A stretch of 64,000 nt of DNA from GCA-2683825 sp965662355 (lineage in GTDB: Bacteria > Planctomycetota > UBA1135 > GCA-002686595). The first letter of the stretch is position 1; every line of letters begins with the position of its first letter. The notes under the pieces are model-generated. The model had not been told where the DNA came from. It saw nothing but the letters and a program-made list of their open reading frames with translations, and made no database searches. The stretch lies in the NCBI GenBank assembly GCA_965662355.1, contig CBFIHP010000007.1:124001-188000 (forward strand), read 5' to 3'. A program made the position numbers and the translations under genes. Of this stretch, positions 44,509 to 57,308 are shown piece by piece.

Positions 44509-44732
44509 TACCGAAGGCGGCGCAACTGAAATGGCCGAAAATGCCGGTTTTCTCCGGGAAGAAACCCAGTGCCTGACCGTCCAACCCGCGCCTCGGGATC
44601 TTCGACGATCCCCTCCCCCCCCAGGTGCCCGCTGTAACGTGTGGGCAGCACGGACCCTTCGGTCGGGTTAGGATTCTCCTGCACCGCGAAGACGTCCTTA
44701 CTTTTCCTCCCCAACGCTTCTGTAGACGAGCC

Positions 44733-46778
44733 ATGCGTCCGCTAGCTGTATTGATCCTCGTGGTCGGCGCCATCGCCGCGCTCCTGTATGCCCTCACCTC
44801 GATCTCGGGAGGGCGTGCCACCACGGACACGAACATCGTCGGACCTGCCACGGCGACTCGAGAAGCCACCGGCCCGCGTCCTCCGGCCAAGTTCGACCCC
44901 GTCGTCATCCCCGAACCGATCGAGACCCCGGCACGTGTGGCTGCGACGACAATGGACATCGCCGTCCAGACGCGCGGAGCCTTCGGTGGCGGGATCGAGG
45001 GGCTCGTCGTCGACAACGAGGACATTCCGGTCGGCGGCGCCAAGGTCAGCCTCCTCAACAAGCGTCCCGGTGCATTCTCCGACACGATTCAGCTGATGCA
45101 CAACCAGGCACCGCCGAAGCCGGTGCAGGAAGTCACGACCCAGCCGGATGGTACGTTCAGCTTTGCCAACCTCGATCCCAAGAAGCCCTGGACGATCGTC
45201 GTCACGCATTCCGAATTCTCGCGCACCGAGGAAGGTCCGATCCCTGTTCCCGAGAACAGCATTCGGCGCGAGACGATCCGGCTCGAACGGGGACTCTCCT
45301 GCGAGGGCTACGTGGTCGATGCCGATTCCAAGGTCCCGATCGTCGGCGCCATACTGGTCGTCGACAACCCGCTAGCTGCTTTCGTTCCGGCAGCACGCAG
45401 AAACAACACGGGCAGACTCGAGGCCGAATCGGACGAACAAGGGCACTTCGTCTTCAAGAACGTCAGCCGCGGCCAGAAAACGCTCGTCATCACCGCGAGT
45501 GGCTACGCGACGCAAGTCCACAACAACTTCCAGATGCTCGTGCTGACGGATCCGGAAAAGCGCGTGAGGAACAACCGGGTTCAACGCAAGGAGTGGAAGT
45601 CCAGCAACCAAACCTTCGAGCTCCTGCAAGGGATGGCCATTGGCGGGCGGGTACTAGCACCCGATCGCTCGGGCATCGAAGGCATCAAGGTCGAAGCGCT
45701 CAGTCAAACCGGCGCCGTGGGATCGCGGGGCGAAACTCTCAGCGTCGCCGGCGGCGAGTTCCTCATCGAAGGCGTGGCCGAAGGCCTCTACACCCTGAAG
45801 GTCACGGCCGAGGGCTACCAGACGAACCCGGTCCCGCGTATCGAAGCCGGGGACATGAACGTCGAAATCGTACTGGCCGAGCAGGGCTCGGTCCGCGGTC
45901 GCGTTCTCTTGCCCACTGGAAAAGCGATCACCGGTGCTTTCACGGTTCAGATTCGCGCCTATCACCCCGGCAACCCGCTTCCGGGCTCGCCCGTTACGAA
46001 GCAGTCCTTCCGCAGCCCGAAACGCGGAGCCTTCGAGGTCATCGGCGTGCCGGAGGGAAACTACATCGTCGAGGCCCTGGCGACGGGCTTTGCCTCGAGC
46101 CTCAGTGATCCCTTCATGGTCACCCAGGGCATCGCGACCGACGAGATCGTCGTGAAGATGTCCTATGGCGGCCGTTTGAGCGGGCGCATCGTCGACACCT
46201 ACACAGGCGAACCGATCGCCGGCGCCGAGGTCTCGACAAACGACAACAACTGGATGGACAACGACATCTTCCAGTTGTTCGGTTCGCTCTCATCTTCCTC
46301 GCTCTCGAAGGGAGTGGACACGACCGATGCGGACGGCCGTTTCGAATTCAAGCTGATGACGCCCGGTGAGTATCAGGTCCAGGTGAAGCAAAAGGACTTC
46401 ACCACGCTCATTGTGAATGATGTCCTCGTTCGGCCCGACGAAGAGACCGATATGGGAACGAAGGCGCTCGTCAAAGGTGCCGTCGTCTGGGGTATCGTCT
46501 ACGCCGAGGATGGAAGCATCGAGCCGGGCTCGATGGTGCAACTTTCACCGCTCGACAACGCCAAACTCTGGTCCGGACAGCGCACCCGCACGGATGCCGA
46601 GGGCCGCTTCGAGATGAAGAACGTGCAGGCTGGAAGGTACAGGTTGCACGCGCAGCGCCAGGCAAAGCCTGCTTCAAGCCCGTGGGACGGAGTGGCGGAC
46701 ATGAAGAACTCCGAAACCAACATACAAATTGCCGATGGTGGGAAGTACCAGCACGACCTCAACCTCGGACGCAAGTGA
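44733..46778 (+). CDS. Membrane-anchored protein with repeated carboxypeptidase regulatory-like domains, 1
   Basis: This is a 681-residue protein starting at ATG 44733; in-frame sequence upstream to 44625 has no protein character. An N-terminal membrane helix (LAVLILVVGAIAALLYALT) is followed by at least five transthyretin-like CarboxypepD_reg domains. Each has the pattern xGxVxDxxGxPIxGAxVxxxxx...TDxxGxFxFxxxxxGxYxLxxxxxG. Examples are RIVDTYTGEPIAGAEVSTND and ADGRFEFKLMTPGEYQVQVK. Such beta-sandwiches serve adhesion or structural roles in the periplasm. It is followed after three bases by a paralogue. Confidence 0.82.
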   Translation: MRPLAVLILVVGAIAALLYALTSISGGRATTDTNIVGPATATREATGPRPPAKFDPVVIPEPIETPARVAATTMDIAVQTRGAFGGGIEGLVVDNEDIPVGGAKVSLLNKRPGAFSDTIQLMHNQAPPKPVQEVTTQPDGTFSFANLDPKKPWTIVVTHSEFSRTEEGPIPVPENSIRRETIRLERGLSCEGYVVDADSKVPIVGAILVVDNPLAAFVPAARRNNTGRLEAESDEQGHFVFKNVSRGQKTLVITASGYATQVHNNFQMLVLTDPEKRVRNNRVQRKEWKSSNQTFELLQGMAIGGRVLAPDRSGIEGIKVEALSQTGAVGSRGETLSVAGGEFLIEGVAEGLYTLKVTAEGYQTNPVPRIEAGDMNVEIVLAEQGSVRGRVLLPTGKAITGAFTVQIRAYHPGNPLPGSPVTKQSFRSPKRGAFEVIGVPEGNYIVEALATGFASSLSDPFMVTQGIATDEIVVKMSYGGRLSGRIVDTYTGEPIAGAEVSTNDNNWMDNDIFQLFGSLSSSSLSKGVDTTDADGRFEFKLMTPGEYQVQVKQKDFTTLIVNDVLVRPDEETDMGTKALVKGAVVWGIVYAEDGSIEPGSMVQLSPLDNAKLWSGQRTRTDAEGRFEMKNVQAGRYRLHAQRQAKPASSPWDGVADMKNSETNIQIADGGKYQHDLNLGRK

Positions 46779-46781
46779 TCG

Positions 46782-48635
46782 TTGAAGCTCCTCGCGACCC
46801 TGATCCTGGCGGTGGGCATCGGCCTTGCCGCACTGCTTCTTTTCGGCCCAGGTTTCGATTCGCGTCGCGGCGAGGGTGAAGAGGTTGCAGGCCCGGATCG
46901 GGAAGCTCCGGCGCCCCCGCGCAATCGGGGACCGGCCGAACTGACACTGGAGTCCAACCCGAACCAGAGCGCGAAACTGGTCGAAACGACCAAGCGCTAC
47001 ACCCTGGACACCGGTGCGCCGGCTGCGCGGAAGGTCGTGCGACAGCTCCGTGGCATTCTGCGTGCCGACGGACGCCCGATGGAGGAGGGCAAGATCGAGG
47101 TCCGCATTGGCGAGCGCATCCTCGCGCAAGTGCGCACGAGTAACTTAGGACGCTTCGAGATCAATTTCGTCCAGGAGTCCGAGGAAGCCGAGCTCGTGAC
47201 CATCGCGCGCGGGTTCGTTCCCTTGCGCCAACCGCTCGGGTTCAAGGACGTCGCCAGCACGGAGAACCTCGGCAGCCTGAGCCTGATGCGGGCTCTACCA
47301 CTCGTCGGCACGGTCCTGGATCCCTCCGGACGTATGGTGCCCCAGGCGGAAGTCGAGATCGGACTGGGAATCCGCAGCGCGCAGACAGTCGATCTGAAGA
47401 CGACCACCGACGACAACGGTGAATTTCTGTTTCGAGAGGCGCCACGGGGTCAGATCGTGGTTACCGCCTCGAAGCCAGGCTTCGGCGCGCGGAGGGTGGA
47501 GCACTCCCATGGGAGCACCCATCCGATCGAGATCAAACTGCGCCGCGGTCACGTGCTCCGCCTACGAGCCTTCGACGATCTCGGCCGGCCGCTACCCAGC
47601 GCCGAGGTGGAACTCTCGTGCAGCGACCCGGGCTCGCCCGGGCGCAAGAAGCTCACCGACAATGAGGGTCGCGCGTCCTTCGCGGATCTTGGCTCGCCGA
47701 TGTGGAACGCGAAAATCCGCAAGGTGGACTATCGACCTGCCGGGCGACCGCGTCTCACCGCGGACGGAACGGAACACGAGATCGAGGTCCCCCGCTGGCC
47801 GGGCATCACCGGACGCCTGCAAGCGCCCTCGGGAAAGACCCTACCCCACAACGCACAGGTCTTCGCCCTGCCCTCCCGATCCCCGAGCGATCGCATGCTC
47901 GGGCGCAACGGTGGTAGCCCCGTCGGATCCGACGGCCGCTTCCGAGCGGGCGGACTGCGGCCGGGCCACTACGTGCTACACGTGCGCGCCAGGGGCTTCG
48001 CTCCCTATGAATCTGCCCCGTTCCTGATCGGGCTCAACGGCGATCACGAGCTGGGCGAAATCAGGCTCAAAGTGGGCGGAACCCTCGAGATCCTCTGCAC
48101 GAGCGCAGGGCGCCCCGTCCACGACGTCACCTGCGACGTGCGCCCCAACGCGCCACGGCCCGGCGAGATCTGGGCGCCCCAGCTGGGACGCCTCGAACCC
48201 CTGCCAGAAACGGACCCGAACGGTCGCGCGTCGTTCGTGGGGCTCAACGACACGGTTTGGCTGCTCCTGAAGAAGGATGGCTTCCTACCGGCCGTGAGGG
48301 GCCCCCTGCGCACACGAGACGAGGCGAATGTGGTCCTGAACATCCCCATGGAGCCCGGCGCGGTCATCTACGGTTCCGTGAAGGACCGCACGGGAACCCC
48401 CCAATCCGGTGTGCGCATCCGCGTGACCCAGGATGGTGCCAGCGGATCCAAGCTCGAGATTCCCATCTACCTGAACTCGCTGCCTGGCGGTCGCTATCGG
48501 ACCATCACCCTGCCTCCGGGTTCCTATAAGGTCGAAACGATCCTCGGCCACCAGGGAACGAGTGTCCCCAAGCAAGCGCTTTTGGAATCGGGCAAAGAGA
48601 TTCGTCTCGATCTCACGATAACCAAGGCACAATAG
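46782..48635 (+). CDS. Membrane-anchored protein with repeated carboxypeptidase regulatory-like domains, 2
   Basis: This 617-residue paralogue of the preceding gene starts at TTG 46782, and its hydrophobic helix (LLATLILAVGIGLAALLLF) follows at once. Tandem beta-sandwich units are visible: LVGTVLDPSGRMVPQAEVEI, then NGEFLFREAPRGQIVVTASK; ITGRLQAPSGKTLPHNAQV; and IYGSVKDRTGTPQSGVRIRV. These are CarboxypepD_reg-like domains. The TTG start and weak ribosome site suggest dependence on upstream translation. Function is unknown; the pair may form a periplasmic fibre or a scaffold. Confidence 0.8.
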   Translation: MKLLATLILAVGIGLAALLLFGPGFDSRRGEGEEVAGPDREAPAPPRNRGPAELTLESNPNQSAKLVETTKRYTLDTGAPAARKVVRQLRGILRADGRPMEEGKIEVRIGERILAQVRTSNLGRFEINFVQESEEAELVTIARGFVPLRQPLGFKDVASTENLGSLSLMRALPLVGTVLDPSGRMVPQAEVEIGLGIRSAQTVDLKTTTDDNGEFLFREAPRGQIVVTASKPGFGARRVEHSHGSTHPIEIKLRRGHVLRLRAFDDLGRPLPSAEVELSCSDPGSPGRKKLTDNEGRASFADLGSPMWNAKIRKVDYRPAGRPRLTADGTEHEIEVPRWPGITGRLQAPSGKTLPHNAQVFALPSRSPSDRMLGRNGGSPVGSDGRFRAGGLRPGHYVLHVRARGFAPYESAPFLIGLNGDHELGEIRLKVGGTLEILCTSAGRPVHDVTCDVRPNAPRPGEIWAPQLGRLEPLPETDPNGRASFVGLNDTVWLLLKKDGFLPAVRGPLRTRDEANVVLNIPMEPGAVIYGSVKDRTGTPQSGVRIRVTQDGASGSKLEIPIYLNSLPGGRYRTITLPPGSYKVETILGHQGTSVPKQALLESGKEIRLDLTITKAQ

Positions 48636-48692
48636 GCGCAGCGCCCCACAGCTGCCTCTGGGGGAGGCTCCTCGGGCGCAAGGAAGCTGCCG

Positions 48693-49484
48693 GTGTCGCG
48701 CAAACCGTATTCCACCCCTAGGTCCTGGTCGGAGCTCTTGAGTGTCACACTCGAGCGCAAGGTCGAGGTTCGCTTCGGTCATGCTCGACGGCAGGTGATC
48801 GTCGTGCAGGACAAGGGACACGTGCTCGCGGTGCGCATGAACGCCATCTTTGGAGAGGCTCCGCTCGGCGTCGCCGAATCGGTGGCCAAGTGGATGCGCA
48901 ACGGCCGCCGCGCGCGACAGGCTTGCAGACGTCTCGACGCATGGATCGCGGAGATCGAACCGCGGCTGAAGCCCGGCAGGGAAGTACGCTTGCGCAGCCA
49001 GGGCGAGCACTTTGACCTGAGCCCGATGATGGAGGCCTTGATCAGCGACGAATTCCGTCGGATCGAGTTCAAGAATCCCGACCCCAAGATCACCTGGGGT
49101 CGCCGAAGTTCGAGTCGGCCACGACGTTCTCTGCAGCTCGGCTCCTTCGACCCCGAGACGGGCGTCATCCGCATCCATCCCGTTCTCGACCAAGCGGCGG
49201 TCCCCCACTTCTTCGTCCGCTACGTCGTCTTCCACGAGCTCGTGCACGCCGCCCTGGGAGACGAGCCCGCAGGCCCTACTGGTCGCCGCCCCCACCACGG
49301 CCCGCTCTTCCGCCGCGCGGAAGAGGCCTACGCGGACTACGCTCGGGCCCTCGAGTGGCAAGACGACAACATCCGCGACCTCATGCGCTCTGCTCGCACG
49401 GGCAAACCCATGAAGGCCCCCAAAAAAACAAACATGCCGCAGCTGGACCTGGACCTGGCCTCCCAACAGCTCTTCCTCTTTTAG
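48693..49484 (+). CDS. HELVH metalloprotease-like protein (SprT/YgjP-like)
   Basis: This is a 263-residue cytoplasmic protein starting at GTG. The C-terminal third contains FHELVHAAL with HELVH and, 18 residues later, HHGPLFRRAEE, which may give the third ligand, as in SprT/YgjP-like minigluzincins. The N-terminal 100 residues are basic (RNGRRARQACRRLDAW). No signal or membrane segment is seen. DNA or protein cross-link processing is the role of SprT relatives, but it is not demonstrated here. The tail ends in a short hydrophobic QQLFLF. Confidence 0.68.
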   Translation: MSRKPYSTPRSWSELLSVTLERKVEVRFGHARRQVIVVQDKGHVLAVRMNAIFGEAPLGVAESVAKWMRNGRRARQACRRLDAWIAEIEPRLKPGREVRLRSQGEHFDLSPMMEALISDEFRRIEFKNPDPKITWGRRSSSRPRRSLQLGSFDPETGVIRIHPVLDQAAVPHFFVRYVVFHELVHAALGDEPAGPTGRRPHHGPLFRRAEEAYADYARALEWQDDNIRDLMRSARTGKPMKAPKKTNMPQLDLDLASQQLFLF

Positions 49485-49556
49485 CTAACTCCGGCTCTGG
49501 TTAACCCGGTCTTGGCTTCCCGATTTCAACCATCCCGTTCTCGGGCCTGATTCGGG

Positions 49557-50261
49557 TTAGCGAGTACCGACCGCACCCGTAGCGCAGGTACCGAGCACGT
49601 TGCCACCGAGATTCTCGAGCAGCGTATAGGCCTCTTCCACGTTTTGCTTGGGCGTCATGCCGAGCCGTACGACCAACAGGATGCCGTCCGCGATGGAACC
49701 GAGGAGGCTCGGGTGATTTGCGGTCAGAACGGCCGGGCCGTCGAGCAACACGTAGTCGTAGCGGCGCTTCAAGGCGTTGAGAACGGTCTCGAGCCGCTCG
49801 ATGTGAATCGAGGGATTCAGGGTCGGCTCGCCGGCGCCAAGAACGTCGAGTCGATCGACCGAGGTCGGACGAATGGCCTGATCCATCGAGAGCCGGCCAT
49901 CGAGTACCTCGTTGATGCCCTGGCGTCGGGGCCAGCCGAGGTACTTCTCGACCGAGGGATGGGTGAGGTCCGCATCGACGACGAGGACGCGCAACTGCGG
50001 TAGCTCGACCATGGCCAGGGCCAGGTTGAGCGTCGCGATGCTCTTGCCTTCGCCCTGGAGCGCGCTCGTCATCAGGATCGAGCGGGACGCGCCGTCGGGG
50101 TTCAAGGCCTGGACCGAGTTGCGCATCCGGCGAAACTGCTCGGCGGCGGAGGAATGGGGCGAGTGAACGACGACGAGCTCTTCCGAGCGCATCGGGATCT
50201 CGCGGCCTTCCCCGGGCACAGGGGCAGCGAGATTCTCGTCGAGGGGGTGAGGGGTGGTCAT
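49557..50261 (-). CDS. CpsD/CapB-family P-loop ATPase (BY-kinase-like)
   Basis: This protein of about 234 residues resembles the cytoplasmic kinase domain of bacterial tyrosine kinases controlling polysaccharide chain length, and MinD/ParA ATPases. Walker A is SALQGEGKSIATLNLAL, Walker A-prime is LRVLVVDADLTHPS, and YDYVLLDGPAV is Walker B. No Tyr-rich C-terminal tail is present, so autophosphorylation of the usual type is unlikely. I chose ATG 50261 because codons upstream to the alternative ATG 50354 have poor GC3 and would overlap the neighbour. No Wzc-like membrane adaptor or polysaccharide gene is adjacent. Confidence 0.8.
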   Translation of the reverse strand: MTTPHPLDENLAAPVPGEGREIPMRSEELVVVHSPHSSAAEQFRRMRNSVQALNPDGASRSILMTSALQGEGKSIATLNLALAMVELPQLRVLVVDADLTHPSVEKYLGWPRRQGINEVLDGRLSMDQAIRPTSVDRLDVLGAGEPTLNPSIHIERLETVLNALKRRYDYVLLDGPAVLTANHPSLLGSIADGILLVVRLGMTPKQNVEEAYTLLENLGGNVLGTCATGAVGTR

Positions 50262-50343
50262 ACCGGCTGCCCCGGCATAGTCGTATCCGGCCTGGGGCTC
50301 CCTCTTATTTAGGGCTTTTTGCGCTGAAGACGACACCCCTAGT

Positions 50344-52545
50344 TCATCGACCATTCTGGGATGTGCCTTGCGAGAGAGCCCGGATTCGCCTCCCGGCGGG
50401 CGTGCTGGAGAGGATTCGCAGGTGGGTACGCGAAGGCGGAGGCCAGCCCCGAGAGAGCATCCGGGCGAGCCCGGTCTCGGGAGAACGGGCCGTGATTTGG
50501 GCAATCTCTTCCCGAATCGAGCTCGCGGTGGCGTCCTCACCGCGCCGGAAGAGCCCACGGATGAGCTCCTCGAGAGCCGCGGCAAGCCGTCCGTAGCGCT
50601 TGGAATCCCCCCCCCGACCCAGGGCCTGTTTCAGCTCTTGAAGCAGGTGCGCCCGGGCCTCGAAGGAGGCGGTGCCCGTCCCCCAGGCCCCGAGAGCCCC
50701 GTAGAGCGAGAAATCCTTCGGATCGAGGTACTCGTCCCGCTCGGCCTTTGAAAGGGCAATCATGAAGGCTTCGGGGGAGTTCAGTCCGAGCATCACTTGC
50801 CCGCGCTCCAGCTCGAAGCGCAGGAGCCCCAAACCTGCCAAGGAGAGCGCGCGAAAGGCGGGATCCGAGGCCCTCTCGTGGGCCAGATCGAAGAGTTCAG
50901 CGAGCCGCTTGTCGCCTCGCGTATCGAAATGGCGCAGGGTCTCGATCGCGAGTCGGGACTGATCGGTTTGAAACAACTCGTTCAGATAGAGAGCGGCGAC
51001 GCGCGGTTGGCCGACCCCATACCACCAAACGAGCATCGAGGCCTTCAATCCACTCGCGGCGGAAAGCATGTCGGGTCCTAGCTCCGACCACGCAGCATCC
51101 GGTTCGATGCCCGCCTTGACGAGCTGCTGCACCGCGCGCGCGATTTCACGCGCCTGGTCGAGCCCCGCCAACATGGACTCGGAGCGGGGCCAAGGGGGGG
51201 GCGCCGCTCCGACACCGCGCACCGCGGCGACGTGGATCGCCGCCGACAACGCTTGCCAACGCAACTCCACCGGCGCGGAAGCCGTGCCCGCCACGGCACG
51301 CGCCTTCGCGAGCCCTTCGAGATCCCCACATCCAAGGCTCTCGAGCAGCGCCAGACGCAACGCCTGTGCAGCCGGTGAAAGCGCATCCCAACCCGCAAAG
51401 AGCACCTCGGAGAGTGTCTCCTCCCCCTCCTTCCGTGCGGTCAAGCATCCGGCGTCACGATACGCCGCGAGCAACATCTCGAGTGCGTCATGGGCCGCTG
51501 GATCCGCGGCGGTCAGTTGCGCGTCAACGCGCCGCAAGAGCACGGCGAGGGACGCGGGTCGCAGGAGCGAGGGAACACGACGCCCGTGGGCCGCCGCGAT
51601 GACGAGCCCACCCCAGGCCTCCGCGTCTCCGTGGCGAAGCGCACGTTCCTGCATCCATGACAACGCGCCAGGCCATCCGCTACGTGCCAGGTTGTGGGCG
51701 GCACGACGGCGCGCGTGGGTATCCTTCGAGGAAGCGAAGGTCCGGAACCACTCGAGCATGTGCTGAAGCCCGGTGCGCGCGCCCAACTCCGAAAGCGGAG
51801 CGACGCGCAGGAAGGCCCCGCTCTGTGGCGCGAGTTCGTCCTCATCGCGTTCGCGGCGCGGCAAACCGTGCAACTCGAGCCCGACCCCGTACATGCGCGC
51901 CAGAATGAACAGTGCGCTGAGCCAATGCCCCTCGAAACGCGCCTGGGTTTCACGAATCGGTTCGCGATCGAACAGCTGCTCGGCAATCGTGATGCCCACG
52001 GGCAATCCGGTCTCGCGCTGGAGCGCGCTGCAGTGCTCGATCAGGGCACCGCCGAATTCGATGCGCACCGTGTACGGATAGGAACGCTGCGAGGCATCGA
52101 AGAGCCGTTTCTGCAACTCCGACCCGCTCAACCCGGGAGCCGAAAGGCGCTCGTTCCAGGCGACGAACCGACGCAAGAGCGCCTCGTCGCCGACTCGCTG
52201 CAAGGCGGGGTCGGAGTCGGCGATGAAGAGCGCCGCGAGTTCGAGGTTCGCATCGCTGGAGCCGATCACCCGGGCCAAGCGGGTCGAAACCTCGACGTCC
52301 CCCGCGGCGGCCACGCGGGCGAGCCTCGGAAAATCGTCGACTCCCGCATGGCCCGCGACGTAGCGCTCGGCGCGCTCGCGGACGCTGGCCTGGTCGGCGG
52401 AAAGCCCCTCGAGTGCCCGGCCGAGCTCGTCCTGGCCGGCCAAGTCCCCTCCCCACAAGTCCCCTCCCCAGAGGGTCAGGACGACAAGGGGGGCCAGAAG
52501 GCCCGGGAGGCGCTCGGTCCTGGAGTTCTCGTTTCGCGGCTGCAT
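50344..52545 (-). CDS. Large secreted helical-repeat protein, unknown function
   Basis: This is a 733-residue protein. The N-terminus has a signal-like hydrophobic segment (LPGLLAPLVVLTLWGGDL). The rest is Ala/Leu/Arg-rich and almost entirely helical, with HEAT-like spacing in places (residues 45-130 and 290-420). I see no catalytic motif. A 15-base tandem duplication gives the peptide WGGDLWGGDL near the cleavage region. Position just upstream of the CpsD-like gene (50344 against 50261) implies a common transcript. A domain for protein interaction in the periplasm is the best guess. Confidence 0.6.
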   Translation of the reverse strand: MQPRNENSRTERLPGLLAPLVVLTLWGGDLWGGDLAGQDELGRALEGLSADQASVRERAERYVAGHAGVDDFPRLARVAAAGDVEVSTRLARVIGSSDANLELAALFIADSDPALQRVGDEALLRRFVAWNERLSAPGLSGSELQKRLFDASQRSYPYTVRIEFGGALIEHCSALQRETGLPVGITIAEQLFDREPIRETQARFEGHWLSALFILARMYGVGLELHGLPRRERDEDELAPQSGAFLRVAPLSELGARTGLQHMLEWFRTFASSKDTHARRRAAHNLARSGWPGALSWMQERALRHGDAEAWGGLVIAAAHGRRVPSLLRPASLAVLLRRVDAQLTAADPAAHDALEMLLAAYRDAGCLTARKEGEETLSEVLFAGWDALSPAAQALRLALLESLGCGDLEGLAKARAVAGTASAPVELRWQALSAAIHVAAVRGVGAAPPPWPRSESMLAGLDQAREIARAVQQLVKAGIEPDAAWSELGPDMLSAASGLKASMLVWWYGVGQPRVAALYLNELFQTDQSRLAIETLRHFDTRGDKRLAELFDLAHERASDPAFRALSLAGLGLLRFELERGQVMLGLNSPEAFMIALSKAERDEYLDPKDFSLYGALGAWGTGTASFEARAHLLQELKQALGRGGDSKRYGRLAAALEELIRGLFRRGEDATASSIREEIAQITARSPETGLARMLSRGWPPPSRTHLRILSSTPAGRRIRALSQGTSQNGR
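52441..52470. repeat. Perfect 15-bp tandem duplication
   Basis: CAAGTCCCCTCCCCA occurs twice in direct succession (52441-52455 and 52456-52470). It lies in the signal-peptide region of the secreted helical protein and adds five residues in frame. Confidence 0.9.
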
Positions 52546-52627
52546 GCGTCGCCGGTATCAAACCAAGCCTGAGGAGCCCCGAGAAGGGACGACTTGGAAA
52601 GCGACCTCGGGTACCCTCTCTGGCTCG

Positions 52628-53977
<1,350 letters not shown>

Positions 53978-53980
53978 GCC

Positions 53981-55708
<1,728 letters not shown>

Positions 55709-55712
55709 GTCC

Positions 55713-56282
55713 ATGCGTCGCCTGCTGATCGTCGACCGACAGGGCAAGAGGGTGTTTCTGCGCTCGCCGGACGTGGGTACGTTCACCTGCATCGCCGCAG
55801 AGGGAACGGTACTGACCCCTGGCACGAAAGCCGGCGTTCTACATCGTCTGGATGTCGCCTACGACTTGATGGTGCCCGAGGGTGTCACGGGTCGGGTCTC
55901 GACCGTGCCGCCGGAGCGTGTTCACGCGCCAGTGGAGTTCGGAGCCGTCCTCTACGAACTGGTTCCGTTCGCCCAGGTTGTCGGCGACGAAACCGTCAGT
56001 GACGACAAGGCCACGCAACTCGACGGCCTGGCCGTGCGCGCTCCCTATAGCGGTCGCTTTTGGCACCGCCCCGCCCCGAAGGATCCGGCCTTCGTCAAGG
56101 AAGGCGATATTCTGGAACCCGGACGCACGCTGGGCCTGATCGAGGTCATGAAGACCTTCACCCATCTCAGCTACGAGGCGCAGGGCGAGCTCCCCTCGAA
56201 GGCGCGTATCATCAAGCTGCTGGCAGCTGACGGCGATGAAGTCAGCGCAGGGGATCCTCTGATCGAGGTCGAGGACGCCTGA
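55713..56282 (+). CDS. Biotin carboxyl carrier protein
   Basis: This is a 189-residue protein with a C-terminal biotinyl domain. The biotin attachment Lys is in GLIEVMKTFTHL (EVMKT rather than the usual EAMKM), and AADGDEVSAGDPLIEVED closes the domain. The N-terminal 100 residues contain a second beta-rich region of unknown role. It starts four bases after the carboxyltransferase stop. It serves as the swinging arm between the two preceding enzymes. Confidence 0.9.
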   Translation: MRRLLIVDRQGKRVFLRSPDVGTFTCIAAEGTVLTPGTKAGVLHRLDVAYDLMVPEGVTGRVSTVPPERVHAPVEFGAVLYELVPFAQVVGDETVSDDKATQLDGLAVRAPYSGRFWHRPAPKDPAFVKEGDILEPGRTLGLIEVMKTFTHLSYEAQGELPSKARIIKLLAADGDEVSAGDPLIEVEDA

Positions 56283-57257
56283 TCAGGCCTTGGTGATCCG
56301 GCCCGAGCGTAGCTCTTCGGGCAAGTGAAAGACCACCGATTCAGGCTCGCCATCCATCTCGCGCACGCGACTCGCGCCCAGCTCCTCGAGACGACTCAAG
56401 ACGCGTTGCACGAGGGCCTCGGGGGCGGAAGCGCCGGCGGTGACCCCGATTCGCTGACCGGCCTTGATCCAGGCGGGGTCCAGGTCGTCTTCGCTGTCGA
56501 TCAGGTAGGAAACCACGCCGCGTCTCTCCCCTAGCTCTCGTAAACGGTTCGAGTTCGAGCTGTTGTTCGAGCCGACGACCAGGAGAAGATCGATCCTCTC
56601 GTCCGTCATGCTCTTCACGGCATTCTGTCGGTTCTGGGTGGCGTAGCAAATGTCCTTCAGCTCGGGACCGCGGATGCCGGGAAAGCGTCGCTTCAGGGCA
56701 TCGATGACTTCCTTCGTATCGTCGACCGAAAGAGTCGTCTGGGTGACGTAGGCCAGCTGGTTGGGATTCTCTACCTCGAGGGATTCCACCTGCGCCACGG
56801 TCGAGAGCACGTGCACCGTACCGTGGATGCGCCCCTCCGTTCCCTCGATCTCGGGATGCCCGGGGTGCCCGACGAGGACCAGCTCCGAGCCTCGCTCCTC
56901 GTACCGCTGGGCTTGCATATGCACCTTCGTCACCAAAGGACAGGTCGCGTCGATCACGCGCAGATCCCGTTCGCGTCCGATACGTTCGACCTCCGCGGAG
57001 ACACCGTGGGCGCTGAAGATGGTCACGGACCCTTCGGGCACCTGATCGAGGCTCTCCACGAAGCGCACTCCGCGCCCGATGAAGTCCTCGAGTACGTGGC
57101 GGTTGTGGACGATTTCGTGAAAGACGTAGACCGGCGGACCGTACAGCTGCAGAGCGCGGTCGACGATCTCGATCGCTCGGTCGACGCCGGCACAGAAACC
57201 ACGCGGGGACGCGAGCAGGACTTCCTTGCCTTCGATGCCGGGAACTTGGGTAGCCAT
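56283..57257 (-). CDS. ispH: 4-hydroxy-3-methylbut-2-enyl diphosphate reductase
   Basis: IspH (LytB) is the last enzyme of the MEP isoprenoid pathway. It makes IPP and DMAPP with a [4Fe-4S] cluster. The 324-residue length is typical. The three cluster cysteines lie in ASPRGFCAGVDRAIEIV, ATCPLVTKVH and DICYATQNRQ; FSAHGVS and TVHVLSTV are further family segments. SNNSSNSNRLRELG near residue 230 is the diphosphate-binding serine/asparagine region. The gene is convergent with the biotin carrier gene and shares its boundary exactly. Confidence 0.96.
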   Translation of the reverse strand: MATQVPGIEGKEVLLASPRGFCAGVDRAIEIVDRALQLYGPPVYVFHEIVHNRHVLEDFIGRGVRFVESLDQVPEGSVTIFSAHGVSAEVERIGRERDLRVIDATCPLVTKVHMQAQRYEERGSELVLVGHPGHPEIEGTEGRIHGTVHVLSTVAQVESLEVENPNQLAYVTQTTLSVDDTKEVIDALKRRFPGIRGPELKDICYATQNRQNAVKSMTDERIDLLLVVGSNNSSNSNRLRELGERRGVVSYLIDSEDDLDPAWIKAGQRIGVTAGASAPEALVQRVLSRLEELGASRVREMDGEPESVVFHLPEELRSGRITKA

Positions 57258-57308
57258 GGGCGGTCCCCATCGTAGTTCGGATCCCCGGGGAATCGAGGGA
57301 AGCCGCGG

